A stretch of 64,000 bases of DNA from NCBI GenBank assembly GCA_011033025.1, contig WFMF01000009.1, positions 1,178,001 to 1,242,000 on the forward strand, read 5' to 3'. The notes below the pieces were generated by a model, which was given only the letters and a program-made list of their open reading frames with translations, was not told where the DNA came from and searched no databases. Shown piece after piece: positions 48,441-58,974 of this stretch. Source of the stretch: Beroe forskalii. Lineage: Eukaryota; Ctenophora; Nuda; Beroida; Beroidae. Within the stretch, counting starts at the first letter, position 1. Every line of letters starts with the position of its first letter. Both the position numbers and the translations under genes were made by a program.

Positions 48441-50566
48441 AGGGTTGTTGCCTTTGTAGAGACTTCGTATTGGTCTTTAAGACTATAAGAAGCCCGATAG
48501 CCATGCTTATACTTTTACAGTTTTACATACGAATTTCTGAACAATTTCTATAAGTCTATATAATAAACATGACCATTGTTCTTCTTTTAAGACCAAATCA
48601 AAGTTTTACATGCTGTACATCATTGGATGTCCTATATACTGGGAAGTGTGAATCTAAGCCATCAAGAAACTGGAATCTACCTTACATGCTTTTACATGCA
48701 ACATCATTTTATATCCTTCTAGGAAAGATTGAAGAGGCTTGGTCTGATGTCCCTCCAGAGGCGTAGAGAGCGTTACGTGATAATGAGCAATGCACTTGTG
48801 AAAGATCTGGCAGTGTGCTGATTGAAACGACCTAGGATTCTTCTTCTATGATCACCCTTGACTTGGATTTTGGAAGCTGCTGTTTTAAAGTACCCCAATG
48901 AATGAAAAGGCAACAACCCTCACGAAATCGATGTACGATCACTCATTTGCCGTGCTAGGTCTGAGGTTGTGGAATGCTGTTCCAAAAGACAATTAAGTCC
49001 ACCATCCTAGGAAGCATTCAAATCAAGACTGACATCCCACCTCTTGCCTTGATCATCCTAAAATTGGAAGCCTCTTAAGAAACATTCCTGATCTACCCCC
49101 AGTTCCAGGTTACACTACACCGAACTCAAACTCAATAAGTCAATACTAGATTGGGCTGCCTGCAGCAGGCAGTCTAATTGGGACTTGGGTCCCCATTGGA
49201 AGCGGTCATGGGGTGCAATAGGTAGATGCTACGCCAAAAAATCAGTTTTTTGCTCGTAATTACTCCCTTCCTGATAATATTAGAGCATATGTTTAGCATG
49301 TTGTAATAAAGATGACCATTGCACTCCGTTTGCGCCCAAAGCAAAGGTACAATAATCGCCTCCGCTTTGCCCTATGGATGCCCAGAAAAATCAGTTTTTC
49401 GTCCATAACTCTCTTGCTGAAAAATGTTTATTAACATGCTGTACTGTATAAACATGGCTATCACAATTCATTTCCATCCAAAACGAATTCCTAACGACTT
49501 TCCTGGGCCAAGATACAAAAATCGACTCTGCTATGTTCAGCTGATGCCCAAAAATCATTTTTTCGCCCATAACTCTCTTCCTGAGCATTTTAAAACATAT
49601 GCTAAGGAACCAGTAGGATACAAATATGGTCTTTGAGCTTCGTTGGTGCCCAAAACAAAGTCTCTACGTCCTATGACCTTCCTGAGCCAAGTTATGAAAT
49701 ATCAAGACTGCGTGTGACCTTAAAAAGGGCGTGGTCGATATTTACTTGTTGCCATGAAGATCAGATGCCTTGATAAAGCTACATCGATTCCACATGATCT
49801 GAAGGGCTAGTAAATATTGCTAACGGATGGACCTTAAGTCCTGGAGTAGGCGGAGAAGAGAAAAATCATATTAGTTTTGATAAGGTTCAGTGGCTATGTA
49901 GCTACTGAAATCTCTATTTTTGTGCATTTTCTACAAAATAGAAGGTCGTATGGCAAAGCCATCATATATCCCCCATAATTAGGTGATAGTGGTTATTTTA
50001 ACCTGGTTGGTTCATGCCAAACTCCAAAAGGAATGAAAGTTACGATTTTTACCTTGCGTTGGTTTGCGGGTGACGAAAAATCAGTTTTTTGACTGTAACT
50101 CGAAAACGGAAGGTCTGAGGGCTTCAGAACCATCATCCGCCTGCCATAATGTGCCCATTGCGGTCATTTTAAGGTGGTACGTTTGCTCCCAACTCCAAAA
50201 GGAACCGGAGTTACAGCCGCTTAACCGTGCGAAAAATGGGCGTGGCCCTAGCACCCCCCATGACGTCGATTCACGGAAGGGCAGTTAATTTTTCTGATAA
50301 AGGACAGTTAGAACTACCAAAAACCGTTGAGCAACTTTGTCCACTCGAATGTTGCATACTGACTAAGTCTGGGCTACTGGAGTACGAGTTCGACGCAGAA
50401 AAAACAATTAATTTAAGGAAATAAGGAAAATATGCTGTCAAATTTTGTTTGAATAAAGAATTGGATTTGATATTGATAGTATAAAATGAGCTATACTGAT
50501 AGCTATACTGAAGTACTGATAGCTATAAATTACTATTACTACTAATAGTAGCAATCTTATATATAA

Positions 50567-51388
50567 CTAGCAGGCCCGTTGGGCCTGCTAAAACGTAGCT
50601 CACTCGGCGGGGCTACGCCCCGCCTCCCTCGCAGAATTCCAAAATTGCAATTCAAGTTATCAAGACAATTTTTCTATTCTTACCGCATTGAAGAATTGAA
50701 ACAATTAAAACATTCACGCCAGCTGCAACTTTTGAAATATGAAAAAGTTTATGAAGGAGCAAAATTTACAATAATCCGTTTGTCACTTTTAGTGATGCCA
50801 GTTTTGTCTTATTGCAATCGTATGACAAAGATAATTTAACTGCGATCTGAGAACCGTACATGCATACTGAACGTTGAATTGCGCATTGATTTACGCCAAG
50901 ATTCCCAAATTCGCAATAATATATGCCATGCCCAATTTGCTCAATTTGATTTTGCTTTGGTTAATCTTAAATTTCTTTCAATAATTGCTCGATTTACATT
51001 ATTTAGTTGAAATCATTTTAATCATCGATTTAATAAATTGTCCGACCATTGCCACTGATCCATAAAGGGAATTCTATCGCCTATAGCCTCCCCGATGCTA
51101 GCCATACCCATTCTCTATCTTCAGATCTTTAATAATTTAAGATGTAGAAGACGTAAAATTAACAAAAACCACGACGCAGCAGTTAGCAACGCATCAGAAA
51201 GCACTCGCAGACAACTGACCATAACCTGCACGTGCAGTTTTCAGTAACCACGGCAACGGCACCAATAAGCACATTTTCCCCGTTCGTTTCTCTTGATAAG
51301 TTGATATTTTCTTGGCAAGCTCAAATTTAAACTGTGCGCCCGCACAAACAGACATTATTCACGTGCTCTTACCAAATTATATATAAGA
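50567..51388 (-). mobile_element. Non-autonomous Helitron A (822 bp)
   Basis: On the minus strand it begins TCTTATATATAATTTGG and ends CTAG, with host A before and T after, the Helitron A/T target. Right at the 3' end sits the hairpin GCAGGCCCAACGGGCCTGC, and ~20 bp further in a second hairpin with 8-bp stems around GTA (50606-50624). The interior aligns along its length with Helitron C (53974-55504). No Rep/helicase ORF, so it depends on an autonomous relative. Confidence 0.88.
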
Positions 51389-51600
51389 TTTGGAGATGGC
51401 ACGTGAATTATGTCTGTGCGGGCGCACAGTTTAAATTTGAGCTTGCCAAGAAAATATCAAGGAAAACGAATGCAAACGGAAGAAATGAGGTGTTGTTGCT
51501 ATGGAGTTGGATATTTGCGCACGTGCAACATAAAGTAGTTCGTAAAGTAGTGCTACTATTACGTTAGTGATTTAAGCTGTCGAGATGTTGCTTTTAAATG
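51389..51600 (+). mobile_element. 5' fragment of the same Helitron family
   Basis: It reads GGCACGTGAATTATGTCTGT, GCGGGCGCACAGTTTAAAT and on into GCTTGCCAAGAAAATATCAA, as in Helitrons B and C, then diverges. It lies head to head with Helitron A, so the two 5' ends form a ~75-bp-arm inverted repeat centred near 51385. Confidence 0.75.
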
Positions 51601-51839
51601 TTGATGGTTTTAAATTTTTAGTTCATGAGGCATGTAGGAATATTTTGGACGACAGTTATTGGAAGTTTTGGAAAGTAGGAAGTTATTATAAAAACTATCT
51701 AAGCAGTAAAGTTCAACCGATGAAATAAATTCGCATCGAACGATATTCCTACGTCTCGGCGTGTTTCAAAATTAATGAGAAGTTCACGAATTTCGATTCA
51801 GAACACTTCACATAAACGTAAGGGAAAATAAAATTGTTG

Positions 51840-51910
51840 AACTAACAAAACACGACGCGCGCACACATTTTAATCTTGCGCGCGCGCGCAACGCAGAAAC
51901 TCTGCGCGCG
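51840..51910. repeat. CG-dinucleotide-rich patch
   Basis: GCGCGCGCGCGCAACGCAG and GCGCGCGTCGC runs in otherwise A+T-rich DNA; a similar patch is at 53535-53610 in Helitron B. No function is evident. Confidence 0.6.
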
Positions 51911-52024
51911 TCGCAAAGTTATTTCAGATATAGTTACGAACTTACAAGACAAAATGCGCGGCGTAAAATTATGAATCTGATTTTGCGCTTAGTCTGAGCC
52001 GAGTGAGCAATGTAATTTGGAGCA

Positions 52025-53973
52025 ATATAATTTGGAGATGGCACGTGAATTATGTTTGTCTGTGCGGGCGCACAGTTTAAATTTGAGCTTGCCAAGAAAA
52101 TATCAAGGAAAACGAAGGCTAAGATGCGCATAATGGTACCGTTGCTATGGAAACCAATTTTTGCACGTGCAGATTATGATCAGTTCTATGCGAGTGCTTT
52201 CAATTACGCTACTACTGTTAAATACTGTGCTGTAGTTTTTGAAAATTTTTGACGTTTTCTTTGCTTCAAATTCTAGATCTCAAGATGGAGAATGGGCATA
52301 ACTTGAATAACTGAGGATAATGCAGATGCATTGATTTAACAAAGCTTAGGCAGAGATTGGTCTATTATAATTGAAGCTGAGTCGGTGATAACTGTAGTTA
52401 TGAAATTGACGCTTAAGGGCATTTCAAGGTTTTCAAAAGGTTTTAATCGAGTCGAACATAGGTGTAAAGCAGATCACGGAGACCGGTCCCGGGTCCTCGC
52501 CTGGATCAATGGAAAAAACAAAATTGTCCAATGTCAGTAGGAGAAAAAATGTCAGAATCAAAATCATCTTGCAATAAAAACGGACGAAAACTCAGATGAT
52601 TTAGCACGACTAAGATTAACCAAAGGACTACTTTTCACCCTGCTCCTTCATAAAATTGCTCATAACTTTTGTTCTAAATTTGTTTGAAATTTTTTGCTGC
52701 GGTAAATTGGTAAAAAATATCCAATGAATGGAAGCGTTGAAAATTTTTTCCTGTTCCCAATCGCGTTTTTGTTTTACAAAAAGGCATTGAGAAAAGGTTA
52801 GCAGAGATCGTGTTTTGTGGGGGTTGTGTGTATACTACCTTTATGCGTACTGTTAAATCTGAAATAGGTGGTGGTGTGTCGTCGTGGTGGTGGTGGTGGT
52901 GGTGGTGGTTGGTACATTTTCATGCATCAAACTGCTCCTTTATAATATCACTCGCGTCAGAGTAGCTTGGTGTAGTGCCATCCTTTGCATTTTGGGCTGC
53001 AGCTAGCTAACAGTGTTGTAAATATTTGAGTTCAATGCTCTGTTCATTCTGATGTTGAAAAGTTGAAAGTAATTCTTTCTCAAAAATTGAAGTTCAATTC
53101 TTTAATCATAAAATCAAACCTTTATCAATTGTCAGGGAATTAATCAAATAATTTATAGGATTTTAATCACTGAATCAGATAGTCATTTGGCCTTCTTTAT
53201 TAGTAGCGGGCAATTCTGGCAAATTACAATGGGCAGTGTTATGAATGATCTAAAGAATTGACGAGAGGAAAGAAAGACATGAGAGCTTGTCTTGGTTCAT
53301 GATTGATCATATATCTGAATCTTTCATCTTGATCTTGGCCAGTAATCATATAACTGTGTATCTCAATCTTGAAAATCAATCAAGGCGGGGTAAAATAATA
53401 GCGAACATTGCAACGGTTTGATATCTGCAACGCAGCAAATAAGAAACGTAACGCGTAACGAAAATGGTGATCATAGTTATGAAACTCTGAACAGCGCGCA
53501 ACCAAACGAATCTTCAGAGTTCTACGAAATGGCGGGAACGCGCGCGCGAACATTTGGCACGTGGAACGAAATCGCCCACGTGATATTTTATCTGCGCGCG
53601 TTAATTCAAACTTGTACGTAGGAGAGCCTGCATAATGAGGAATATTTATAAAATTGATTCAATGATGTTAGTATTGCGTAATTGTGACACTAATTTGATA
53701 GAAGAAGCGCGATTGTATCATGATTTGGAAGGTCACTCTTATGCTTTATCTTAAACTCAACATGTCAGTAAATAAGTCGGACAACGGTCGTCGATCAAAT
53801 GACGGCATGTTTTAATACCAGCCCCAGGGAACAGGAAATTAAGCGCCTACATACGGAAACAACAGGTACAAGAAATGTGCCGGTAGGCGCAATTCTTGTT
53901 CAAAAGAGGTGCTGTGTAGCAGCGCCGAGTGAGATGCGTTTTTGCAGCCCCACTGCCCCAACGGGCCTGCTAG
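52025..53973 (+). mobile_element. Non-autonomous Helitron B (5' end approximate)
   Basis: The 5' region (GGCACGTGAATTATGTTTGT, then GCGGGCGCACAGTTTAAAT) and a 3' subterminal segment near 52640-52720 match Helitrons A and C. The 3' end CCCCAACGGGCCTGCTAG at 53973 is complete, with the paired-stem hairpin at 53908-53926. It carries extra sequence, including a (GGT) microsatellite at 52868-52915. It is followed with no spacer by Helitron C. Confidence 0.75.
52868..52915. repeat. GGT microsatellite
   Basis: An interrupted (GGT) run, the longest part being GGTGGTGGTGGTGGTGG. Confidence 0.95.
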
Positions 53974-55504
53974 TCTTATATATAATTTCGTAAGCGCACG
54001 TGAATTATGTTTGTCTGTGCGGGCGCACAGTTTAAATTTGAGTTTGCCAATAGAAATTATCAAGAGAAACGAAGGCTAAGCTGGGCTAAGTCGCGCCGTT
54101 GCTATGGATACAGATATTCTGCACGTGCAGATTATGATCAGTTCTATGCGAGTGCTTTTTGATACGTTTTTGATTGCTGCGGTTTAGCGTTTGAAAGAAC
54201 GGTCTGTTTACTGTTTTTCATTTGAAATTAAATATCTGGAAATAGAGAACGGGTATGGCTGGCATCGTGGAGGCTATTTCCGATAGCATCTCTTCATAAA
54301 TCTGTGACAGACTAGACGTCGGTCGATTTAAATCAATGCTGAGTTGATGGTTACGGAAAATGTGAATTTAGAGCAATTTAAGATTGAACAAAATCAAAAT
54401 CTAATTGAATCGAATTTGGGCATAGAACATTGCGATTTTGGAATTCTGCTCTTGGCGTGAATCAATTCTTAATTCAACGTTCAGTATGAGTACGATACTC
54501 GGTTTTAATTTTCAGATTTAAATTCATCATACAAGAGCAAATTATAATGATCAAAACTTGCACGGTCCAGCATTACTAAACGTTACCAACGAATAATATA
54601 TGAATAATTACCAACGAATAATGGGGGGGGTGTCACTGTCCCAATTGTCCCAAACTCAAGAAAAAGTGGATTGGGACAGGGACAATTGGGACAAATGGGA
54701 CATTTGGGACAAATGGGACAATTGGGACAAATGGGACAGACAAAATGGAACAAATGGGGCTCAAAAAAGTGAATTTGGACTGGGACAATTGGGACATTTG
54801 AGACAAATGGGACAATTGGGACAAATGGGACAGAGAAAATGGAACAAATGGGACTCAAAAAAGTGAATACGGACTGGGAGAAATGGGACATTTGGGACAA
54901 ATGGGACATTTGGGACAATTGGGACAATTCGAACAAAAGTGACAGAGACAACTGGGGTTCAAATGATTGCGTTTTTGAGTGGCAGTTTAGTGTTTTTTGT
55001 CCCACAGCTTGTTACATAGCGGCACACAACGAAAACTTGTACTTATTAGCATAGTAGTATGAATATGACTTTTATTTCATTGATAGAGAAACATTGATCA
55101 ATGTTAAAATAATATATGACTGATTTTTTCAAATTTTCGGTTGTCCCAATTGTCCCAAATGTCCCAGTTGTCCCAATTGTCCCAAAAACCAGTCCCAAAC
55201 TCAAAAAAAAGTAAATTGGGACAGGGACAATTGGGACAATTGGGACAGTGAAACTCCCCCCAATAATGGTAAATTCTGCTCCTTCATAAACTTTTGATAG
55301 CTTATTATTTGGTCCTGCGTGTATTCATTTCTGTTTAATGCTGTTTTAATTTCGTTGCTTCGTAACTTTTGACTTGATTGGAGTTTTTTGATGCGGTAAA
55401 AAGTATTCAATAAATTTGAGTTACAGTTTTTCAAATTTGCGAAAGAGGTGCTGCGTAGCAGCGCCGAATGAGCTGTGTATTTGCAGGCTCAACGGGCCTG
55501 CTAG
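53974..55504 (+). mobile_element. Non-autonomous Helitron C (1531 bp)
   Basis: It begins TCTTATATATAATTTCG right after the CTAG of Helitron B and ends CTAG at 55501-55504, followed by T. The 3' terminus has the AACGGGCCTGCTAG hairpin and a subterminal hairpin at 55447-55465 with GTA loop. Its interior aligns with Helitron A. About 640 bp are due to a later insertion (54625-55261). No protein of its own. Confidence 0.88.
54625..55261. mobile_element. 637-bp inverted-repeat element, 8-bp TSD
   Basis: Inserted in Helitron C. The ends are GGGGGGTGTCACTGTCCCAA and, on the other strand, GGGGGGAGTTTCACTGTCCC; both are flanked by AATAATGG (54617-54624 and 55262-55269). Helitron A reads through the site without it. 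The inverted ends are built of 9-bp GGGACAATT or GGGACAAAT repeats (54660-54940 and 55139-55250). It is non-coding; the WDNWDKWD-type ORFs follow from the 9-bp period. Confidence 0.88.
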
Positions 55505-55885
55505 TATTAGATAATTAGCTATATAAGTAAAAGTTTAGAGAGAATGGGGGTGTAAATTTCCAAATGTGACGTCGGCTTTTTTTAATATCTTTACGAAAAT
55601 TTCGGTAGAAAAACGCGTATTTTATTTCTAATTTAAGGGAAAAGTTTCAAAGGGAAAGCTACATTGAAAGGAATTTGAGTTGACTTTGACGAGATAATAG
55701 CACTAGCAGAACTGGCAAGATTTTTACTATTGCAGATAAATACGGATAGAAAAACTTTCGCTATCCGTTCTAAAAGTGTTTCTGATTAATTTCAAAATCA
55801 TCAAAAAAAGGATTAAAAATAAAAGTATAATAAGTTATCTTAAATTGGAGTTCCTTTCATCCCATATCTTATCAAAGGGTCCGTT

Positions 55886-56084
55886 TCACCTTCCATACCA
55901 GAAGAGGCCGGGTGCAGCCTCGTATACCATGTAAGGTGGGAGGTAAACGTAGGGGTATTGTAAACTGACCGGAACCCCTGGCACAGGAGGTGGCTGTGCA
56001 GAACTCAAGGGGATATCCACAGTTTGAGTAACGATAGAACGGACCTCTTCACTTCGCTTCTTGGCTGCATCTTCCTCCTTAATT
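55886..56084 (-). CDS. RRM protein, terminal exon
   Basis: A 199-nt exon with acceptor CTTAATTTCCAG. Its first base completes the leucine split at 56253. The reading is IKEEDAAKKRSEEVRSIVTQ, then TVDIPLSSAQPPPVPGVPVS and an aromatic tail YVYLPPYMVYEAAPGLFWYG plus R and TGA. A charged helix leads to a proline-rich, tyrosine-rich low-complexity end, common in RNA-binding proteins. All four exons of this gene join in phase, which is the main reason to trust it. No homologue name can be given. Confidence 0.75.
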
Positions 56085-56252
56085 CTGGAAATTAAGATTT
56101 GGTATAAGCCAATTTATTTCACGCTCCGTGCGTTTTTTTGCGTTCAAAACGCTCTAACAGTGACAAAAAGGTGATTAATTCCACCATACTATTTTCTGAC
56201 TATAGTGACCATGTTGTTGATCATACTTTAATTTCACAGTCCACACACTTAC

Positions 56253-56407
56253 AGAAGGACCTCCTGAGATGTGCTACTGAACACGTCGCTGGTGGAGATG
56301 GTCTTGAGGATCTGAACTTCTGCCTCGTGTGGTCTGCGGTATGCGCTCCGAAACACCATGTAGAAACTGGTGCTGGGGTTCCAACTGCAACAATACCACA
56401 GCCTTGC
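56253..56407 (-). CDS. RRM protein, third exon in window
   Basis: A 155-nt exon with acceptor TCTTCCATTTCAG and donor GTAAGTGTG. The phase required by both neighbours gives 51 stop-free codons: ARLWYCCSWNPSTSFYMVFR, SAYRRPHEAEVQILKTISTS and DVFSSTSQEVL. Another frame would read KAVVLLQLEP, which looks more like the last RRM strand, but it ends in a stop within the exon and does not fit the next phase. Alternative splicing or an error in exon choice cannot be excluded. Plus-strand ORFs over this exon are shadows. Confidence 0.6.
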
Positions 56408-56632
56408 CTGAAATGGAAGAAGACGTTTCAAGGTACTGTCTACAAATTTGATAAGTTGAGTATTGAATTTGAGAGTATAAGGGGAGTATTGAGCGAATGT
56501 CCAACGTGATTGACGGACAATTAATTTTAATGTTTAAAATGACAATTAAAATTAATGTTTCCAATTCAATCTATTGAGCTTTCCAAACTCTAGCCAAGAA
56601 TCTATGACATAGGCAGACACTAGAAAACCTAC

Positions 56633-56742
56633 CATACTGAGAAGCGCAGCCGCCTCCCTTCTCCCCTGCTCTGTCCTCTCCAAATCCAGGAAACCGTAGC
56701 CCCTACTCCGTCCGTTTATATCCCTGATAATCTTCACGTCTT
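56633..56742 (-). CDS. RRM protein, RNP1-bearing exon
   Basis: A 110-nt exon with acceptor CTTCCATTCCTTCAG and donor ATG/GTAGGT. Two bases complete a glutamate, then DVKIIRDINGRSRGYGFLDL and ERTEQGRREAAALLSM. R-G-Y-G-F-L-D-L is the RNP1 motif of an RNA recognition motif, followed by the second helix (E-x-x-R-R-E-A-A-A-L-L). The aromatic pair of RNP1 is present (Y, F), while the usual third aromatic is L. RRM proteins bind single-stranded RNA in processing or transport. This exon fixes strand and frame of the gene. Confidence 0.85.
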
Positions 56743-56943
56743 CTGAAGGAATGGAAGATTCAAATACTAATTGTGCCTCAAAAGCTCAAAGAAGTAATCA
56801 GTTGCAGTATAACTATACCGGAGAAGAATGTATAATATGATCATGATAGAGGAAGATCAGAGGTCGATATTAATAAAGTTATGAGGTAAAAAGTAGCACC
56901 CTTCACTATTATAGTTATTTCTCGTATACCTACTAGAAAATAC

Positions 56944-56995
56944 CTGGATGGAAGCCTGATTGTTGTAGGAAAATCATCAGGTCTGCTTCACTGAC
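56944..56995 (-). CDS. RRM protein, first-helix exon
   Basis: A 52-nt exon with acceptor TTTTCACTTTCAG and donor CCAG/GTATTT. It reads VSEADLMIFLQQSGFHP plus the first base of E, joining the next exon as HPEDVKIIRD. V-S-E-x-D-L-x-x-F-L is a classic first helix of an RRM. The exon with the RNP2 strand should lie upstream, beyond 57.0 kb, where only repeat DNA is seen. Confidence 0.8.
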
Positions 56996-57103
56996 CTGAA
57001 AGTGAAAATAATTCACCAAATAATTTACCAAAACACTTAGACGATGCTCTCCAAAGTAAAATCTTTGTTTTTCCACCGAAAAACTCCGATTTTTCTAGAA
57101 TTG

Positions 57104-57338
57104 GGTCATTGCGGTCATTTTAAGGTGGAACATTTGCTCCCAACTCCAAAAGGAACCGGAGTTACAGCCGTTTAACCATGCGAAAAATGGGCGTGGCCGT
57201 AGCACCACCCATGACGTCGATTCACGAAAGGGCAGTGAATTTTTTCGATAAAGCACAGTTGGAAGTACCAAAAACCGTTGAGCAACTTTGTCCACTCGAA
57301 TGTTGCATACTGACTTTGCCTGGGCTACTGGAGTAGAA
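57104..57338. mobile_element. Solo end of the long-inverted-repeat element
   Basis: It matches the right end of copy 1 (about 50155-50390): TTGCGGTCATTTTAAGGTGG, GGGCGTGGC, ACGTCGATTCACG, up to CTGGGCTACT. Nothing of the rest of the element is next to it. It lies upstream of the RRM exons on their strand. Confidence 0.85.
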
Positions 57339-57596
57339 ATAAGAATCCCAAATTGTAACGGTAAATAAAACTCAATAGAACTATATATAGCAAGACTGTC
57401 GAAAAACATTTTACGTCCATATCATTATCAATATCATCCTAGGCCTTTATGGCGATAGTGCTAGCATTGCATACCTATTGGGCCGTATGCACAAATGAGG
57501 GATTCCCTTAAAAATGGGAAAAGGTCCAAAAGTTGTGATAATGCTTAAAAATAAGGGAATTGCTCAAAAAGATAGGGAAAAGGTCGCTTGAGGAGC

Positions 57597-58910
57597 ATAG
57601 GGTGGGTTATGAGTGGATAGGGGTGGGTTATGAGTGGATAGGGGTGGGTTATGAGTGGATAGGGGTGGGTTATGAGTGGATAGGGGTGGGTTATGAGTGG
57701 ATAGGGGTGGGTTATGAGTGGATAGGGGTGGGTTATGAGTGGATAGGGGTGGGTTATAGGGGGGGTTATAGTGGATAGGGGTGGATAGGGGATGGGGTGG
57801 GTTATGAGTGGATAGGGGTGGGTTATGAGTGGATAGGGGTGGGTTATGAGTGGATAGGGGTGGGTTATGAGTGGATAGGGGTGGGTTATGGGTGGAAAGG
57901 GGTGGGCAGAGTGGATGGGATGAGTGGAAAGGGGTGGGTTATGAGTGGAAAGGGGTGGGTTATGAGTGGATAGGGGTGGGATATGAGTGGAAAGGGTGGA
58001 CGGTGGGTTATGAGTGGATAGGGGTGGGTTATGAGTGGATAGGGATGGGTTATGAGTGGATAGGGGTGGGTAATGAGTGGAAAGGGGTGGGTTATGAGTG
58101 GATAGGGGTGGGTTATGAGTGGATAGGGGTGGGTTATGAGTGGATAGGGGTTTATGAGTGGATAGGGGTGGGTTATGAGTGGAAAGGGTGGGTTATGAGT
58201 GGATAGGGGTGGGTTATGAGTAGGGGTGGGTTATGAGTGGAAAGGGGTGGGTTATGAGTGGATAGGGGTGGGTTATGAGTGGATAGGGGTGGGTTATGAG
58301 TGGATAGGGGTGGGTTATGGTGGATAGGGGTGGGTTATGAGTGGATAGGGGTGGGTTATGAGTGGATAGGGGTGGGTTATGAGTGGATAGGGGTGGGTTA
58401 TGAGTGGATAGGGGTGGGTTATGAGTGGATAGGGGTGGGTTATGAGTGGATAGGGGTGGGTTATGAGTGGATAGGGGTGGGTTATGAGTGGAGGTGGATA
58501 GGGGTGGGTTATGAGTGGATAGGGGTGGGTTATGGTGGAAGTGGAGGGTGGGTTATGAGTGGAAAGGGGTGGGTTAAGAGTGGATAGGGGTGGGTTATGA
58601 GTGGAAGAGGTGGGTTATGAGCGGAAAGGGGTGGGTTATGAGTGGATAGAGGTGAGTTATGGGTGGAAAGGGGTGGGTTATGAGGGGAAGGGGTGGGTTA
58701 TGAGTGGAAAGGGGTGGGTTATGAGTGGATAGGGGTGGGTTATGAGTGGATAGCAGTTAGGAGGATAGGTGGGTTATGAGTGGAAAGGTGTTATGAGTGG
58801 ATAGGGGTTATGAGTGGATAGGGTGGGTTATGGATAGGTATATGAGTGAGTAAGGCTGAGAGAAGTGAGGATAGTGGGTATGAGTGGATAGGGGTTATGA
58901 GTGGATAGAT
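57597..58910. repeat. 21-bp minisatellite (GTGGATAGGGGTGGGTTATGA)
   Basis: About 60 copies of a 21-bp unit. Because 21 is a multiple of three, it keeps open frames encoding a GYEWIGV heptad; these are not supported as genes (no start context, no splice, no flanking coding). GATA/GAAA variants and deletions increase to the right. The strand is very G-rich with regularly spaced GGGG and GGG runs. Confidence 0.96.
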
Positions 58911-58974
58911 GCAGTCTGTAATTGAGCCGGATAAATACTTATTTGAAGGGCACCATTGGTGATTCATTAACTTT

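Larger units (their letters stand above)
43043..50390. mobile_element. Long-inverted-repeat element, copy 1
   Basis: The left arm is 43043-43474 plus 47552 to about 48457, interrupted by the element at 43475-47551. The right arm is about 48902-50390 and is its reverse complement over ~1.3 kb. The loop is about 440 bp. The right end finishes CTGGGCTACT, the inverse of the AGTAGCCCAG start of copy 2 (60032). The arms contain recurring GAGTTATGGGCGAAAAACTG modules and, near the loop, a decayed LINE tail. No intact ORF. The class is not clear; it may be a non-autonomous foldback-like element. Confidence 0.75.

Noticed and set aside
50579..50839. 86-codon ORF in Helitron A as a Helitron protein
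   Set aside because: The homologous interior of Helitron C does not conserve the frame, and there is no Rep or helicase motif.
54600..54866. WDNWDKWD-type ORF as a tryptophan-rich protein
   Set aside because: It is the translation of a 9-bp DNA repeat within the inverted ends of a transposon.
56138..56509. 123-codon plus-strand ORF
   Set aside because: It covers the minus-strand RRM exon at 56253-56407, whose borders and phases fit; the plus frame is a shadow.
57560..58587. ORFs encoding a GYEWIGV heptad, resembling a repeat protein
   Set aside because: The 21-bp period keeps any frame open; there is no non-repeat coding sequence, and deletions break the frame repeatedly.
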